Virus record (IMG/VR): IMGVR_UViG_3300050016_000156
Location: 1-64,000 of that record
DNA from: a virus
Strand: one strand, 5' to 3'
DNA length: 64,000 nucleotides
Shown one piece after another: positions 1-7,166 of the stretch; positions within the stretch are counted from its first letter, which is position 1; every line of letters starts with the position of its first letter. A program made the translations under genes and the position numbers. The notes beneath the pieces were generated by a model. That model did no database searches, was not told the DNA's origin, and saw only the letters and a list, made by a program, of their open reading frames with translations.

Positions 1-1215
1 GTCCCATTCCTGTTTAACAGGAGTCGCGGCTGCCACGCCCACATTCGCGAATCGAATGCGAACGATAGCGGCTTTGCCCAAAGAAGTCCACACCACCGTG
101 CCGTCAGTAGTGGCTGCGCCCTTCGTGGTGTTGAACTTGCTGAACCCGATAAAGGTTGCGGCGGTCGTTCCACCTGTCGTAGCTACGAACAAGTAGCCGT
201 TCAACACCATATACGAAGCGGGAGTGAATCCTGCCGCAACAATCGTCGACGTTCCGGGGTAAACCGGCGAAATACAATCAATCCCGTCAACCACAATTCC
301 AGCAGTCTCGGTGGTGCCGTCAGGTCGAGCAAATTTGACAGACTTTTGAACCTTCCACTGTGATCCGGTGTTCGCCACGACTGCGACGAAATCCGCCGTG
401 CTACCGGCAGGAATCAGCGGCAAAGGGTTCTGAAGTCCAGGTACGAACGGTGCAACCGGCGCTGACACGTTAGAGGTGTTCGAAATCGTAACCGCACCGT
501 TACCCGCGCCTACTGCAAGCGCACGACCGGCCAAAGTCATGAGAGAAATGCTGTTCAGTGTGATGGATGTGTTGGCAAGAATGTTTCCAGACCAAACGTG
601 GTTGTGCGCATCAAAAGTAACCGAACTTCCAGAAAGCCAATAAACATTGTCGGCTTTAGCGCCATTAATCAGGGCAATCGTGGTTGCGGCGGTAGTTACG
701 TTCAACGCCGAGGGAACCTGAAAAACGAACATAGGATTTACGAGGCCAGCGCCATCCAATGTGACCGTGCCGCCCGAGAAAAGCAGCGTACTCGTAGCCG
801 CACCAACGAAACCAGGGCCTCCGTTGAATCCTGTAGGCGTAGCGGTGAAGGTGGTCGTCCCAAAAGACGCGGCGATAGGGGTTGAAGTCAGCCCGTTCAA
901 AAAGGTGTATGCGGCCAATCCGGCTATGCGTGCTGCCGCAGCATCCGCGTTGTCGATCCCGTACGGGGGAACAACTACGCCTGGAGGAAAGCCCACAATC
1001 GACATGGTCGGCGCGGAGCCGATGTTTCCGCCATTAATTACGGAGTTGCCTGTGTTGGTGATCCCGGCGTACGCCAAAAGTGAGTAGTTACCCGCCGAGC
1101 CCAGTTGCGGGTTCGACGAACCGGGGATAGTCCCAAAATCAGAGGCAAGAATTTCAAAATACGCGCCGGGTGCCACAGACCCGCGAAACGAACTTGTATA
1201 CCCTTTGCTTGACAT
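1..1215 (-). CDS. virion protein with ice-binding (DUF3494) fold, 3' end beyond window
   Basis: The reading frame is open from an ATG at 1215 to the left edge (405 codons, no stop), so the C-terminus lies outside the window. Residues about 45-250 show the order of motifs typical of the DUF3494/ice-binding beta-solenoid family: DAAAARIAGLAAYTFLNG, then LDGAGLVNPMFVFQV, INGAKADNVYWLSGSSV, SGNILANTSITLNS and GRALA. Residues after 255 are Gly/Thr/Val-rich, and GYLFVATTGGTT resembles segments found in phage tail and fibre proteins. A late promoter lies at 1270-1298 and a terminator at 1302-1345 separates it from the upstream gene, so it is a late single-gene unit. I infer a surface-exposed virion adhesin. 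Binding of ice itself is not shown, because DUF3494 also occurs in adhesins. Confidence 0.85.
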   Translation of the reverse strand, partial: MSSKGYTSSFRGSVAPGAYFEILASDFGTIPGSSNPQLGSAGNYSLLAYAGITNTGNSVINGGNIGSAPTMSIVGFPPGVVVPPYGIDNADAAAARIAGLAAYTFLNGLTSTPIAASFGTTTFTATPTGFNGGPGFVGAATSTLLFSGGTVTLDGAGLVNPMFVFQVPSALNVTTAATTIALINGAKADNVYWLSGSSVTFDAHNHVWSGNILANTSITLNSISLMTLAGRALAVGAGNGAVTISNTSNVSAPVAPFVPGLQNPLPLIPAGSTADFVAVVANTGSQWKVQKSVKFARPDGTTETAGIVVDGIDCISPVYPGTSTIVAAGFTPASYMVLNGYLFVATTGGTTAATFIGFSKFNTTKGAATTDGTVVWTSLGKAAIVRIRFANVGVAAATPVKQEWD

Positions 1216-1269
1216 GATATTTTCCTTTTACCATCGGGAACCGATGGGACGCCCACAAATGTTAGGCAT

Positions 1270-1298
1270 CTCTACTTATGGATTGATAAGTCAGTTTT
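1270..1298 (-). promoter_or_regulatory. phage late promoter P1
   Basis: The minus strand reads AAAACTGACT, 8 nt, then CATAAGTAGAG. This is one of ten copies with invariant 8-nt spacing. It lies 55 nt upstream of the DUF3494 virion protein. Confidence 0.8.
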
Positions 1299-1301
1299 CT
1301 C

Positions 1302-1345
1302 TAAAAAAGAAAACAGCCCCCAGAGGAAACTTTTCTTCTGGGGGC
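1302..1345 (-). terminator. rho-independent terminator
   Basis: On the minus strand a CCCCCAGA/TCTGGGGG stem is followed by a T-rich run (CTGTTTTCTTTTTT). It ends transcription of the signal-peptide protein just upstream of late promoter P1. Confidence 0.85.
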
Positions 1346-1369
1346 CGCCCCTATCACGGTGCCGTTACC

Positions 1370-2086
1370 TTAAAACTTGTCGTTTTCCGTTGCCTTGTGG
1401 CGCGGGAACTCCATCACGAAGGAAAAAGTTGATCCGCCGCCGAGGGCTCCTGTCCGATAGCAAGTTCCGTTCGGGCCGTTGCCGCCGGTGATACCATATG
1501 TTCCGTCGCACCGAGGATTCGACTGAGTTAGCACGTGCCCCCCATCGAAGCTGAATGAGAGACGAGTACAAACCGCCCCGAGACAGCCGAAGCGAGCCGT
1601 GACTCCCAGTTCTACACCCTTCAAATGCGCTGACTCTAAACCGCTGGGGGTAATCCCATTATTGAACTGACTGACGTATTTGATGGAGACCCTGGTTGGC
1701 AAACCGCCGATGTATCCTCGGTGAATAAAACCGCCCGAAGCGAAGTCGCCGTCTTTGGTGACCTTCGTAACATCATACATCGAGTCGGCGACTGAGCCCG
1801 TCAGACCCCAGTTCTGGCTCAGCCAGATAATGCCGCCCGCTGTGGTGATATTCGCGCGTCCGCCGCCGAGCGCAACGTGAGTTTCAATCGGCGAAAATGT
1901 GTCTTTCAAATCCAGTTCAAAATGTTTGGCGAAAGGAACTTCGACCGCCGCCATAACCCCAACCGATTTGTTGTCATAATCCAGCGCGCCTTCGGGTCCC
2001 AGTAGCCATCGGGTTTGAGCGTGCGTGGTTGGCGTGAATGCCAGGAAAGACAGAAGCACAAACAGGAACGAAAGAAATCTGCTCAT
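1370..2086 (-). CDS. secreted, outer-membrane barrel-like protein
   Basis: 238 residues. The start at 2086 is chosen because GGAGGA stands just upstream and the N-terminus is a clean Sec signal peptide (MSRFLSFLFVLLSFLAFTPT, cleavage near THA-Q). The mature part has alternating hydrophobic and Gly/aromatic stretches and ends in Phe, as outer-membrane beta-barrels do. Four Cys near the C-terminus (GCLGAVC and two later) could form disulfides. The gene has its own sigma70 promoter (2106-2134) and terminator (1302-1345), the layout of a moron gene expressed independently of the virion genes. Changing the host surface, for example superinfection exclusion, is an inference. I do not recognise a specific family. 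Confidence 0.7.
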   Translation of the reverse strand: MSRFLSFLFVLLSFLAFTPTTHAQTRWLLGPEGALDYDNKSVGVMAAVEVPFAKHFELDLKDTFSPIETHVALGGGRANITTAGGIIWLSQNWGLTGSVADSMYDVTKVTKDGDFASGGFIHRGYIGGLPTRVSIKYVSQFNNGITPSGLESAHLKGVELGVTARFGCLGAVCTRLSFSFDGGHVLTQSNPRCDGTYGITGGNGPNGTCYRTGALGGGSTFSFVMEFPRHKATENDKF

Positions 2087-2122
2087 AAAAAATCCTCCGA
2101 GTGTCAGTGTAGCCACTCGGAG
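2087..2122 (-). promoter_or_regulatory. hairpin that hides the ribosome-binding site, followed by a U run
   Basis: On the minus strand CTCCGAGTG pairs perfectly with CACTCGGAG (9 bp, 10-nt loop), followed by GA and TTTTTT directly before the ATG. The 3' arm contains the GGAG of the ribosome-binding site. It therefore resembles both a terminator and a translational block for transcripts arriving from upstream. A transcript starting at the overlapping sigma70 promoter lacks the 5' arm. Confidence 0.7.
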
Positions 2123-2134
2123 GGAAGATGTCAA
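2106..2134 (-). promoter_or_regulatory. sigma70 promoter of the secreted barrel-like protein
   Basis: TTGACA (2134-2129), 17 nt, TACACT (2111-2106). The expected start site falls near 2098-2100, inside the 3' arm of the hairpin at 2095-2122, so its mRNA would keep the ribosome-binding site free. Confidence 0.8.
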
Positions 2135-2141
2135 GTTATTT

Positions 2142-2624
2142 TTACTGTTGTTCTTTTTGCCGAATGGCGAGCCCGACCAGCCGATACTGCGGATGGGCTT
2201 CAACGATATGCGGGTTCCCGTCCAAATGTTCATCGGATGGTGCATTAAAGGACCACTCGCGAGGCGCAAACCATTCTTGGCAAATCATGCAAATGCCGCG
2301 TTCACGGTTGTCGGGGAAATTTCGGACGGCAGAAATGGCAAGTTTGCCCGTCGTGATGTAGGTGTGGTCGCACTGCTCGCGGCGCAGACGCTTGTCTTTC
2401 TCGCCTTGAATCTCGTCCGCCTTGAACTTCAGCTTGTCGCGCAACTTCCGCTGCTCAACAATCGGGTCCACGTACGGCTTGTTCAGGTCGCGCAGCATGG
2501 GCGTAAACTGCGACAACATCTCTTGCATGGCCGTCCGAATACCATCCGTGATGGCTGCGTTAACGTGCGCCGCAATTTCGGGTGTTATTGCCGTACTTCT
2601 GTTATTTTCATTTTCATGTCCCAA
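2142..2624 (-). CDS. hypothetical late protein with a putative Zn site
   Basis: 160 residues, TTG start preceded by AGGAG at 8 nt. The first half is helical and charged. The second half carries CDH (about residue 85) and a CMIC pair, consistent with a Zn-binding knuckle. It follows late promoter P2 directly and is followed by the sigma70 unit of the barrel-like gene. No family recognised. Confidence 0.65.
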   Translation of the reverse strand: MGHENENNRSTAITPEIAAHVNAAITDGIRTAMQEMLSQFTPMLRDLNKPYVDPIVEQRKLRDKLKFKADEIQGEKDKRLRREQCDHTYITTGKLAISAVRNFPDNRERGICMICQEWFAPREWSFNAPSDEHLDGNPHIVEAHPQYRLVGLAIRQKEQQ

Positions 2625-2657
2625 GGTAGTGCTCCTAAGAAACTCACTGCTGGATGC

Positions 2658-2686
2658 TTCTACCTATGGAATGATTAGTCAGTTTT
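2658..2686 (-). promoter_or_regulatory. phage late promoter P2
   Basis: AAAACTGACT, 8 nt, CATAGGTAGAAG on the minus strand. It overlaps the last codons of the GIY-YIG gene and lies 34 nt upstream of the gene starting at 2624. Confidence 0.8.
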
Positions 2687-3269
2687 CCGTAAGAAGTTGT
2701 AAGGAGTTTGCTCGTTTAGCCGCTTCGCGAGCAAAGGCGGCGCGGGACATTTTTGCGCGAGTTTCGAGGGATTTTGGCTCCGTATGCTTTCCGAGATGAG
2801 CGACCCTCATCTTCGCTTTGGCTTCAGGGGAATGAAAATGCCCGAGGTGGCCCGTATATCCACGCAATCGCGCCACCATCTTCTCTCGAATTTGCTCGCT
2901 AAACCTACGACCCCGATTTTGTGTGTGTCCTTTGTGGGAATCACTCATGCGGCGACGAGTTTCATCAGACGGCTTAGCCATCCCTTCCCCGCCCGCCGTC
3001 AGATTATATCCGCAGCTTGGGTCTTGAGTATTAAACAAAGCAATCAGAAACCGCTCATACGCATCGGTTGTTTTTCGGTCACCCGATTGCGAAACTAGCA
3101 CACGCCATGTAAAAGCAGCGGCCCCATATTTCCGCAAAGCAGAATAAAAACGACTTCGCCGCCCACCCCGAGCGTTTTTCTCGTGCTGCAGCCGCCGCTG
3201 TTCTAAAAGTTTGCTGGTTTGACCAACATAACTTTTAAAAGTATAGCTGTTTGTGGCAAGATAAATCAT
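2679..3269 (-). CDS. GIY-YIG homing endonuclease with NUMOD3 repeats
   Basis: 196 residues. The N-terminal GIY-YIG nuclease core is visible in divergent form: IYLATN..SYVGQTS, the helix RLQHEKNARGG, and Glu in TDAYERFLIALFN, followed by CGYNLTAGGEG. The C-terminal half holds NUMOD3-type DNA-binding repeats (SDETRRRMSDSHKGH, SPEAKAKMRVAHLGKH, SLETRAKMSRAAFA). A sigma70 promoter ends 6 nt before the ATG, so a leaderless mRNA is predicted. The 3' end runs over late promoter P2 of the next gene, a typical free-standing insertion between two genes. Confidence 0.9.
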   Translation of the reverse strand: MIYLATNSYTFKSYVGQTSKLLEQRRLQHEKNARGGRRSRFYSALRKYGAAAFTWRVLVSQSGDRKTTDAYERFLIALFNTQDPSCGYNLTAGGEGMAKPSDETRRRMSDSHKGHTQNRGRRFSEQIREKMVARLRGYTGHLGHFHSPEAKAKMRVAHLGKHTEPKSLETRAKMSRAAFAREAAKRANSLQLLTEN

Positions 3270-3275
3270 CTCGAT

Positions 3276-3304
3276 ATGCTATCACACTTCAAGCAGATTG
3301 GCAA
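3276..3304 (-). promoter_or_regulatory. sigma70 promoter, leaderless, for GIY-YIG gene
   Basis: TTGCCA (3304-3299), 17 nt, TAGCAT (3281-3276), then 6 nt to the ATG at 3269. No Shine-Dalgarno sequence can fit in between. Confidence 0.6.
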
Positions 3305-3875
3305 TATTTCTTTGCACTTGCTGCTCCCCGCCATGGCGGAAATCGGCGAGAGTTTCCGCCCACCTTTGTTCGTTGAAGCCGTCCTGGGGTTCACCAAACT
3401 CAGCAAGCACTTGTTCCCAAGTAACCGCCCCTTTTAATAGACAGTACACAATTACTGTTCGCCATCCGCGCCGTTCTTCGGTCGGAAGATTGCGGTCATC
3501 CACTAACGCCCAACTGAATTCCGTTAAAAAACCTTTAGGCACGCCCGTTAGAAACTGCACACAGCCAAGGGCAGATGAATACAACCCCCAATCTTCGGGA
3601 AAATTATAGGACTGTTGAACGAAAATGTGCGGATTTAGTTTCTGCAGACGAAAAATCAAATCACTATGATGCATTACCTCGCCTTTACGCCGCGACCAAT
3701 CCTTGAACCAATCATGGTCGGATTGCCGATATGTCTGGAGCGTCGGCTCAATCCTAGTTTGGATATACCGCTCGCGCGCTTCCTCCCACGGCTCGAAGTC
3801 TGCAGGCTTCATCGAGGCGAGACGCTGGCGCTGCTTCTGCTCAAAATGTGCTGGCGACCACAGGTCCTGCGGCAT
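3282..3875 (-). CDS. hypothetical protein
   Basis: About 197 residues, rich in Trp, Arg and acidic residues, with no signal peptide or membrane segment. AAGGA precedes the start. The upstream stop and this start overlap as TGATG (a GTG at 3878 is also possible). It is the last gene of the run transcribed from late promoter P3. No family recognised. Confidence 0.6.
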   Translation of the reverse strand: MPQDLWSPAHFEQKQRQRLASMKPADFEPWEEARERYIQTRIEPTLQTYRQSDHDWFKDWSRRKGEVMHHSDLIFRLQKLNPHIFVQQSYNFPEDWGLYSSALGCVQFLTGVPKGFLTEFSWALVDDRNLPTEERRGWRTVIVYCLLKGAVTWEQVLAEFGEPQDGFNEQRWAETLADFRHGGEQQVQRNIANLLEV

Positions 3876-4066
3876 CACGATTCCTTTATCTGCTCAACTA
3901 GATGCAACCAATCACTAAGGGCCTGCGATTGTTCGGCACTCGCCCCACAAGTGCAGGGAACCGCCGGGCTCAGCTTTGGACAACCCCGACCCATCCTGTG
4001 GCCAATGGCGCGGGCGAGCGCGGACCCAGTCTCAATCAGTTTTTCTTCGGTCGGAGTTAATCCCAT
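3875..4066 (-). CDS. small hypothetical protein, CTCG motif
   Basis: 63 residues with Cys at three positions (GCPKL, PCTCG), possibly a metal site. It overlaps both neighbours by a few bases, consistent with translational coupling in the late P3 operon. Confidence 0.55.
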   Translation of the reverse strand: MGLTPTEEKLIETGSALARAIGHRMGRGCPKLSPAVPCTCGASAEQSQALSDWLHLVEQIKES

Positions 4067-4362
4067 CGGATGTGTGCCTCTGCCAGCATGGCTTTGTCTT
4101 CGTCTGAGAGCGCGGGCAGGATAGTGCCCCGCTTAGTGGTTGTGCCGTGCGGCTCGGTATATTCATGACGCACGAGCGCCTGCGAGGGCGGCGCGCCGTA
4201 GTTTATAGATAGCACGATGTTGTCTGGGTTCCAACTCGAAAAATCGGCGGGGTGGAAAGAGATGGCGTGGTAGTTCGTAGCCTTCGCCAACTCCGCGAGG
4301 TTTTCGCCGTACATGAATCGGTCGCAGCGATTGCAGTAAAATCTGTGAACAACTCCGCTCAT
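4057..4362 (-). CDS. hypothetical protein with CNRC motif
   Basis: 101 residues from the ATG at 4362, which overlaps the upstream stop as ATGA. A longer upstream start would overlap the neighbouring gene heavily, so it is rejected. The N-terminus FYCNRCDRFMYG forms half of a Zn-ribbon-like knuckle. Function unknown. Confidence 0.6.
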   Translation of the reverse strand: MSGVVHRFYCNRCDRFMYGENLAELAKATNYHAISFHPADFSSWNPDNIVLSINYGAPPSQALVRHEYTEPHGTTTKRGTILPALSDEDKAMLAEAHIRWD

Positions 4363-4544
4363 TTTTTGTGCTCCGAAGTCCAGCCCGCAAACACGATGTA
4401 TGCTGTTTTCAGTTCGCCGTGGCCCAAGCATTCCTTGCAAGTCGTCTCGTCATAGTCATCTATTCGAGTGCCGAGTGGATACGATTTCGTCGTCACATGC
4501 CCGCTAGGGCATTTGTATTTGAATAAACTTCGTGTCGCTCCCAT
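4359..4544 (-). CDS. small Zn-ribbon protein
   Basis: 61 residues from the ATG at 4544. KCPSGH and CKECLGHG form a C-x3-H...C-x2-C pattern like FmdB-type Zn ribbons. It is the first gene after late promoter P3 and is coupled to the next gene by an ATGA overlap. Confidence 0.6.
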   Translation of the reverse strand: MGATRSLFKYKCPSGHVTTKSYPLGTRIDDYDETTCKECLGHGELKTAYIVFAGWTSEHKK

Positions 4545-4646
4545 CGGGGACCCCCTACTGCTCGACAAGAAAAGGTGACGGCGTATTTATTTGATTGGCC
4601 TCGATTTCAGATAAGCCTTGTGCCCGCCGACTGGCTCAAATTTGTG

Positions 4647-4673
4647 CTCCTATTTGTAAATGAAAAGTCTTGT
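4647..4673 (-). promoter_or_regulatory. late promoter P3 (diverged copy)
   Basis: AAGACT, 8 nt, ACAAATAGGAG on the minus strand. It keeps the GACT block and the exact spacing but diverges in the CATAAGTAGAG block. It lies between the endolysin stop and the small Zn-ribbon gene. Confidence 0.55.
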
Positions 4674-5182
4674 TATGACTTAATCCTCCGAACCCAATCA
4701 TTCAAGTCCGCTGCGTCATTCGGATTTGCGGCAGCAATTGCCTGGGCATGCATAATCATTTCCTGCTGAAATATATTCAACAAACGAATCGGGTCCGTTG
4801 CGTTTGTTCTCGCCAGAGTGTTGGGGCCAAAGATGCCGTCCATTTCCAAGTCAAGAACGGACTGCAAATTCTTCACGGCGGTGCCGACACCAAACAAGAC
4901 GCCTAGATCGGCGAGTTTGTTGGCGATCCCCTGCACGCTGATTTGAGAATAGAGCGGCTTCCAATAATGTTCAATGTAGTATGCGATAGCTTGCTCGGGC
5001 GTGATGTCCGCAATCACAACCCCAGGCATGTCGAGTGTCGTGATGCCGTACTTCGTCCCGACGAGGGTTCCGACACCGACCTGCCCGCCTGTCCAGTTCG
5101 CGCGGTCTTTCGGGTTGTTTTGGAACCCGCCCTCGTGCGCGAGGTCTATCGTGATTAAAAAAGCTGTTCGTGCGTCTGCCAT
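4673..5182 (-). CDS. endolysin, glycoside hydrolase family 108 type
   Basis: 169 residues. Residues 10-30 contain HEGGFQNNPKDRANWTGG, the family 108 lysozyme signature with catalytic Glu17. The C-terminal half (about 95-165: VKNLQSVLDLEMDGIFGPNT, then TNATDPIRLLNIFQ) matches the peptidoglycan-binding domain usually fused to this family. The enzyme cleaves the glycan strand of peptidoglycan at lysis. There is no signal peptide, so it needs a holin; a holin-like membrane protein lies far away at 56907-57236. GAGGG precedes the start. Confidence 0.9.
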   Translation of the reverse strand: MADARTAFLITIDLAHEGGFQNNPKDRANWTGGQVGVGTLVGTKYGITTLDMPGVVIADITPEQAIAYYIEHYWKPLYSQISVQGIANKLADLGVLFGVGTAVKNLQSVLDLEMDGIFGPNTLARTNATDPIRLLNIFQQEMIMHAQAIAAANPNDAADLNDWVRRIKS

Positions 5183-5199
5183 TGTGATACCCTCTTCCT

Positions 5200-5382
5200 A
5201 TGACCAAGAAAATCGACCCCGACGAACCTGGGTGGAGCCAACCTCACGTCTGCAAAATATGCGGGCAAAAGTGGGACTGCATCATCACCCTTTGCTGGGA
5301 GCCGCCGCGCACGACTTGCGCTGCTTGCCCCTGCGGCCCAATGACCTGCGGATACAAAGAAACGTTTACTTTGACTTCGTAA
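5200..5382 (+). CDS. possible small Cys-rich protein on the opposite strand
   Basis: 60 residues with CKICGQ, CIITLC, CAACPCG and C spaced like a Zn-binding fold. It fills the only gap between the endolysin and the 58-aa gene but has a weak ribosome-binding site and runs against all neighbours. Its last 17 bases overlap the converging small gene. The protein looks natural; expression is uncertain. Confidence 0.4.
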   Translation: MTKKIDPDEPGWSQPHVCKICGQKWDCIITLCWEPPRTTCAACPCGPMTCGYKETFTLTS

Positions 5383-5542
5383 CCGACTTGGCGTCTTGCT
5401 CCCGCGCTTTCTTCGTCGCCGCCACAAATTTTTCAGCTTCATCTCGGGTATTAAAATGCGCGACGTAGTTCACCATCTGCACATGCCATTGAAATTTATC
5501 GCGCTGGGGATTCTCCCAGATGTCGAACAACTCCCGCTTCAC
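5366..5542 (-). CDS. small hypothetical protein, GTG start
   Basis: 58 residues starting at a GTG that overlaps the upstream TGA (GTGA). Reads VKRELFDIWENPQRDKF at the start and ends in a charged helix (DEAEKFVAATKKAREQDAK). The coupling and natural composition support it. Function unknown. Confidence 0.6.
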   Translation of the reverse strand: MKRELFDIWENPQRDKFQWHVQMVNYVAHFNTRDEAEKFVAATKKAREQDAKSVTKSK

Positions 5543-5940
5543 GATTGCACCGTTGCCTGAGACGGCGTGTGCTGCAATATGGCGGAGGCTTCGGGTGCTG
5601 CCTCCGCTTCTGGGATTAACGTCGTCTCAGGCTCGGGTGTAGTGCTGTCTTCTTTTGTTTTATTTGTTAGTGTCGTAGATCGGTAGCCCGCGAAAGTCAA
5701 GAGGTAGCGAGCGGTGCGGTGATCGGGCAGCATTTCCTGAACCTTAAACTCCCAGAACGGATACAGCGTCTCCAGTTGATCCGCGACCTGCATCAGGATA
5801 TCATCAATACCGCTAGGACCAAACCCTTGCCGCGGACCCGCGTGCTGAATGAAATTTTTGTCGGGAAAAATGTTGTCCGGGAATATCACACGGACCTTGA
5901 CCGTTCGAAATAGTTTGTTCCCTGCTTTATCTCGCAACAT
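5539..5940 (-). CDS. hypothetical protein
   Basis: 133 residues from the ATG at 5940, preceded by AGGAG at 8 nt, which also abuts the upstream stop. The N-terminal 90 residues look globular. The C-terminal 45 are a Thr/Pro/Glu/Ala-rich tail, probably disordered. No family recognised. Confidence 0.6.
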   Translation of the reverse strand: MLRDKAGNKLFRTVKVRVIFPDNIFPDKNFIQHAGPRQGFGPSGIDDILMQVADQLETLYPFWEFKVQEMLPDHRTARYLLTFAGYRSTTLTNKTKEDSTTPEPETTLIPEAEAAPEASAILQHTPSQATVQS

Positions 5941-5945
5941 TGAGA

Positions 5946-6197
5946 TTACTCCTGATTCGGGTCCACTGGCTCCATCAACCATCGCAAATCGCTTTCAATA
6001 TCGTCCGCTAACACAACCGCATCCAAAAGAGGACCGACATCACGCCCGCAAAACACGCAGTGTTCCGTTCTCTGTTGGCCATGCTGGCAGACGAAACAAT
6101 TGCAGTGGTTGCCGAAGCAACCCCCGCATTCTGTGCAGATGCCAACCAAGTATGGGCGACCGGCATTACAGACGGCGCAATTGGGGTCCTGAGACAT
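5946..6197 (-). CDS. Cys-rich Zn-finger protein
   Basis: 83 residues with CAVC, CTECGGC, HCNCFVC and CVFC, enough ligands for two or three Zn sites, followed by an acidic C-terminus. It abuts the upstream gene. Function unknown. Confidence 0.65.
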   Translation of the reverse strand: MSQDPNCAVCNAGRPYLVGICTECGGCFGNHCNCFVCQHGQQRTEHCVFCGRDVGPLLDAVVLADDIESDLRWLMEPVDPNQE

Positions 6198-6545
6198 CTA
6201 CGCCTCGCCGCCCGCATCCTGCGACACGACATCCTCCAGAGGGACAGCCACTAACTGCGACTGCAGTATCTCGATCTGCTCGACTGCCGCGACTAGCTTC
6301 GCGTAAAGTTCAATCGTCTCTGCCTGACGCCGACTATCTTCCGCCACCATGTCCGCAATCAGAGACACCCGCAGGTCATACTGCGCCAGCAAGAAAGCGG
6401 TGTCCCCGGGAGTCACGGCGAGATGCGCTTTCAGATTTCCGCGAATCCCCTTGATGATGTCTTCTGCCGAACGAGTTTCTAGGACCTTCTTGCGTTCGGA
6501 GTTCTTTACCGCTCGTGCTGCCTGCTCGCCTACGCTGTGCGCCAT
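6198..6545 (-). CDS. hypothetical helical protein
   Basis: 115 residues with AGGAG upstream. Largely alpha-helical with a probable coiled coil at about 70-100 (RRQAETIELYAKLVAAVEQI). Function unknown. Confidence 0.6.
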   Translation of the reverse strand: MAHSVGEQAARAVKNSERKKVLETRSAEDIIKGIRGNLKAHLAVTPGDTAFLLAQYDLRVSLIADMVAEDSRRQAETIELYAKLVAAVEQIEILQSQLVAVPLEDVVSQDAGGEA

Positions 6546-6722
6546 AGCATCTCCTGAGCAGTTGAATTTTAAGAGGGGGCTGGGGAGCGTTGCTCATGCG
6601 CTCCCCGCCTAGTAGTGCCGCCGAAAAGGAGGTAACGGCGGTCTTTCGGGCACGACCAGACTCGATGCCTAACATCGAGAGGTTGTATGCAGACAACAGC
6701 ATGCCTGAAACCAATTCAGATG
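6546..6722. other. gap with a strong stem-loop, no supported gene
   Basis: GGGGAGCG and CGCTCCCC (6581-6605) form a perfect 8-bp stem. Open frames exist on both strands here but lack a ribosome-binding site or run out of frame over the next gene, so I call none. Confidence 0.5.
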
Positions 6723-7166
6723 TCAAGTCTTTTCTGCGCGCCCCGTACAAATTCTACAATCAAAAGGGCGGACGCCGTGGCGGCAAACCGTCTCCCCATC
6801 CTTGATATTGTCTGTAACGAAACCCCTCGATTCGGGGGGTTTTGATGAAGAGAATCGCGTGTTGCGGTCAGCGTGCGCGCGGCGATGGCAGGTCGGGCAA
6901 ATAAACACAGAATTCTCCAGCGATATCTCGCCGCCCTTGCCTCGGTGCTTCTGCTCGTGCATATGCCCACCCTTCTCCGTCACCATAGTCCCGCACAGTT
7001 CGCAGTTTCCGCATGACCGCATAAATATCTGGTGACGAATCTCTCCGACCGCTTTGACGTATTCCATCGTCAGATACTCTATTGAACGAGCGGCCTGTCG
7101 ATTCTTGAAAATTCGAATCGCCTGCCCTTGGGTATTTCGTTCCACAATCGCAAGACGTTCTCTCAT
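6723..7166 (-). CDS. HNH endonuclease
   Basis: 147 residues. CELCG, HEQKHRGKGGEISLENSV and CPTCHRRAH form the treble-clef HNH fold with two Cys pairs. A third pair, CRHG..DCRIC, lies at the C-terminus. The start overlaps the upstream stop as ATGA. It is coupled to its neighbour more tightly than most mobile endonucleases here. Confidence 0.85.
   Translation of the reverse strand: MRERLAIVERNTQGQAIRIFKNRQAARSIEYLTMEYVKAVGEIRHQIFMRSCGNCELCGTMVTEKGGHMHEQKHRGKGGEISLENSVFICPTCHRRAHADRNTRFSSSKPPESRGFVTDNIKDGETVCRHGVRPFDCRICTGRAEKT

Noticed and set aside
6376-6750. 124-codon minus-strand frame over 6546-6722
   Set aside because: It runs out of frame over the gene at 6198-6545 and becomes Arg/Ser-rich; no supported start.
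6818-6842. Plus-strand terminator-like hairpin followed by TTTT
   Set aside because: It lies inside the HNH gene, codes for normal residues, and no plus-strand transcript is expected here.
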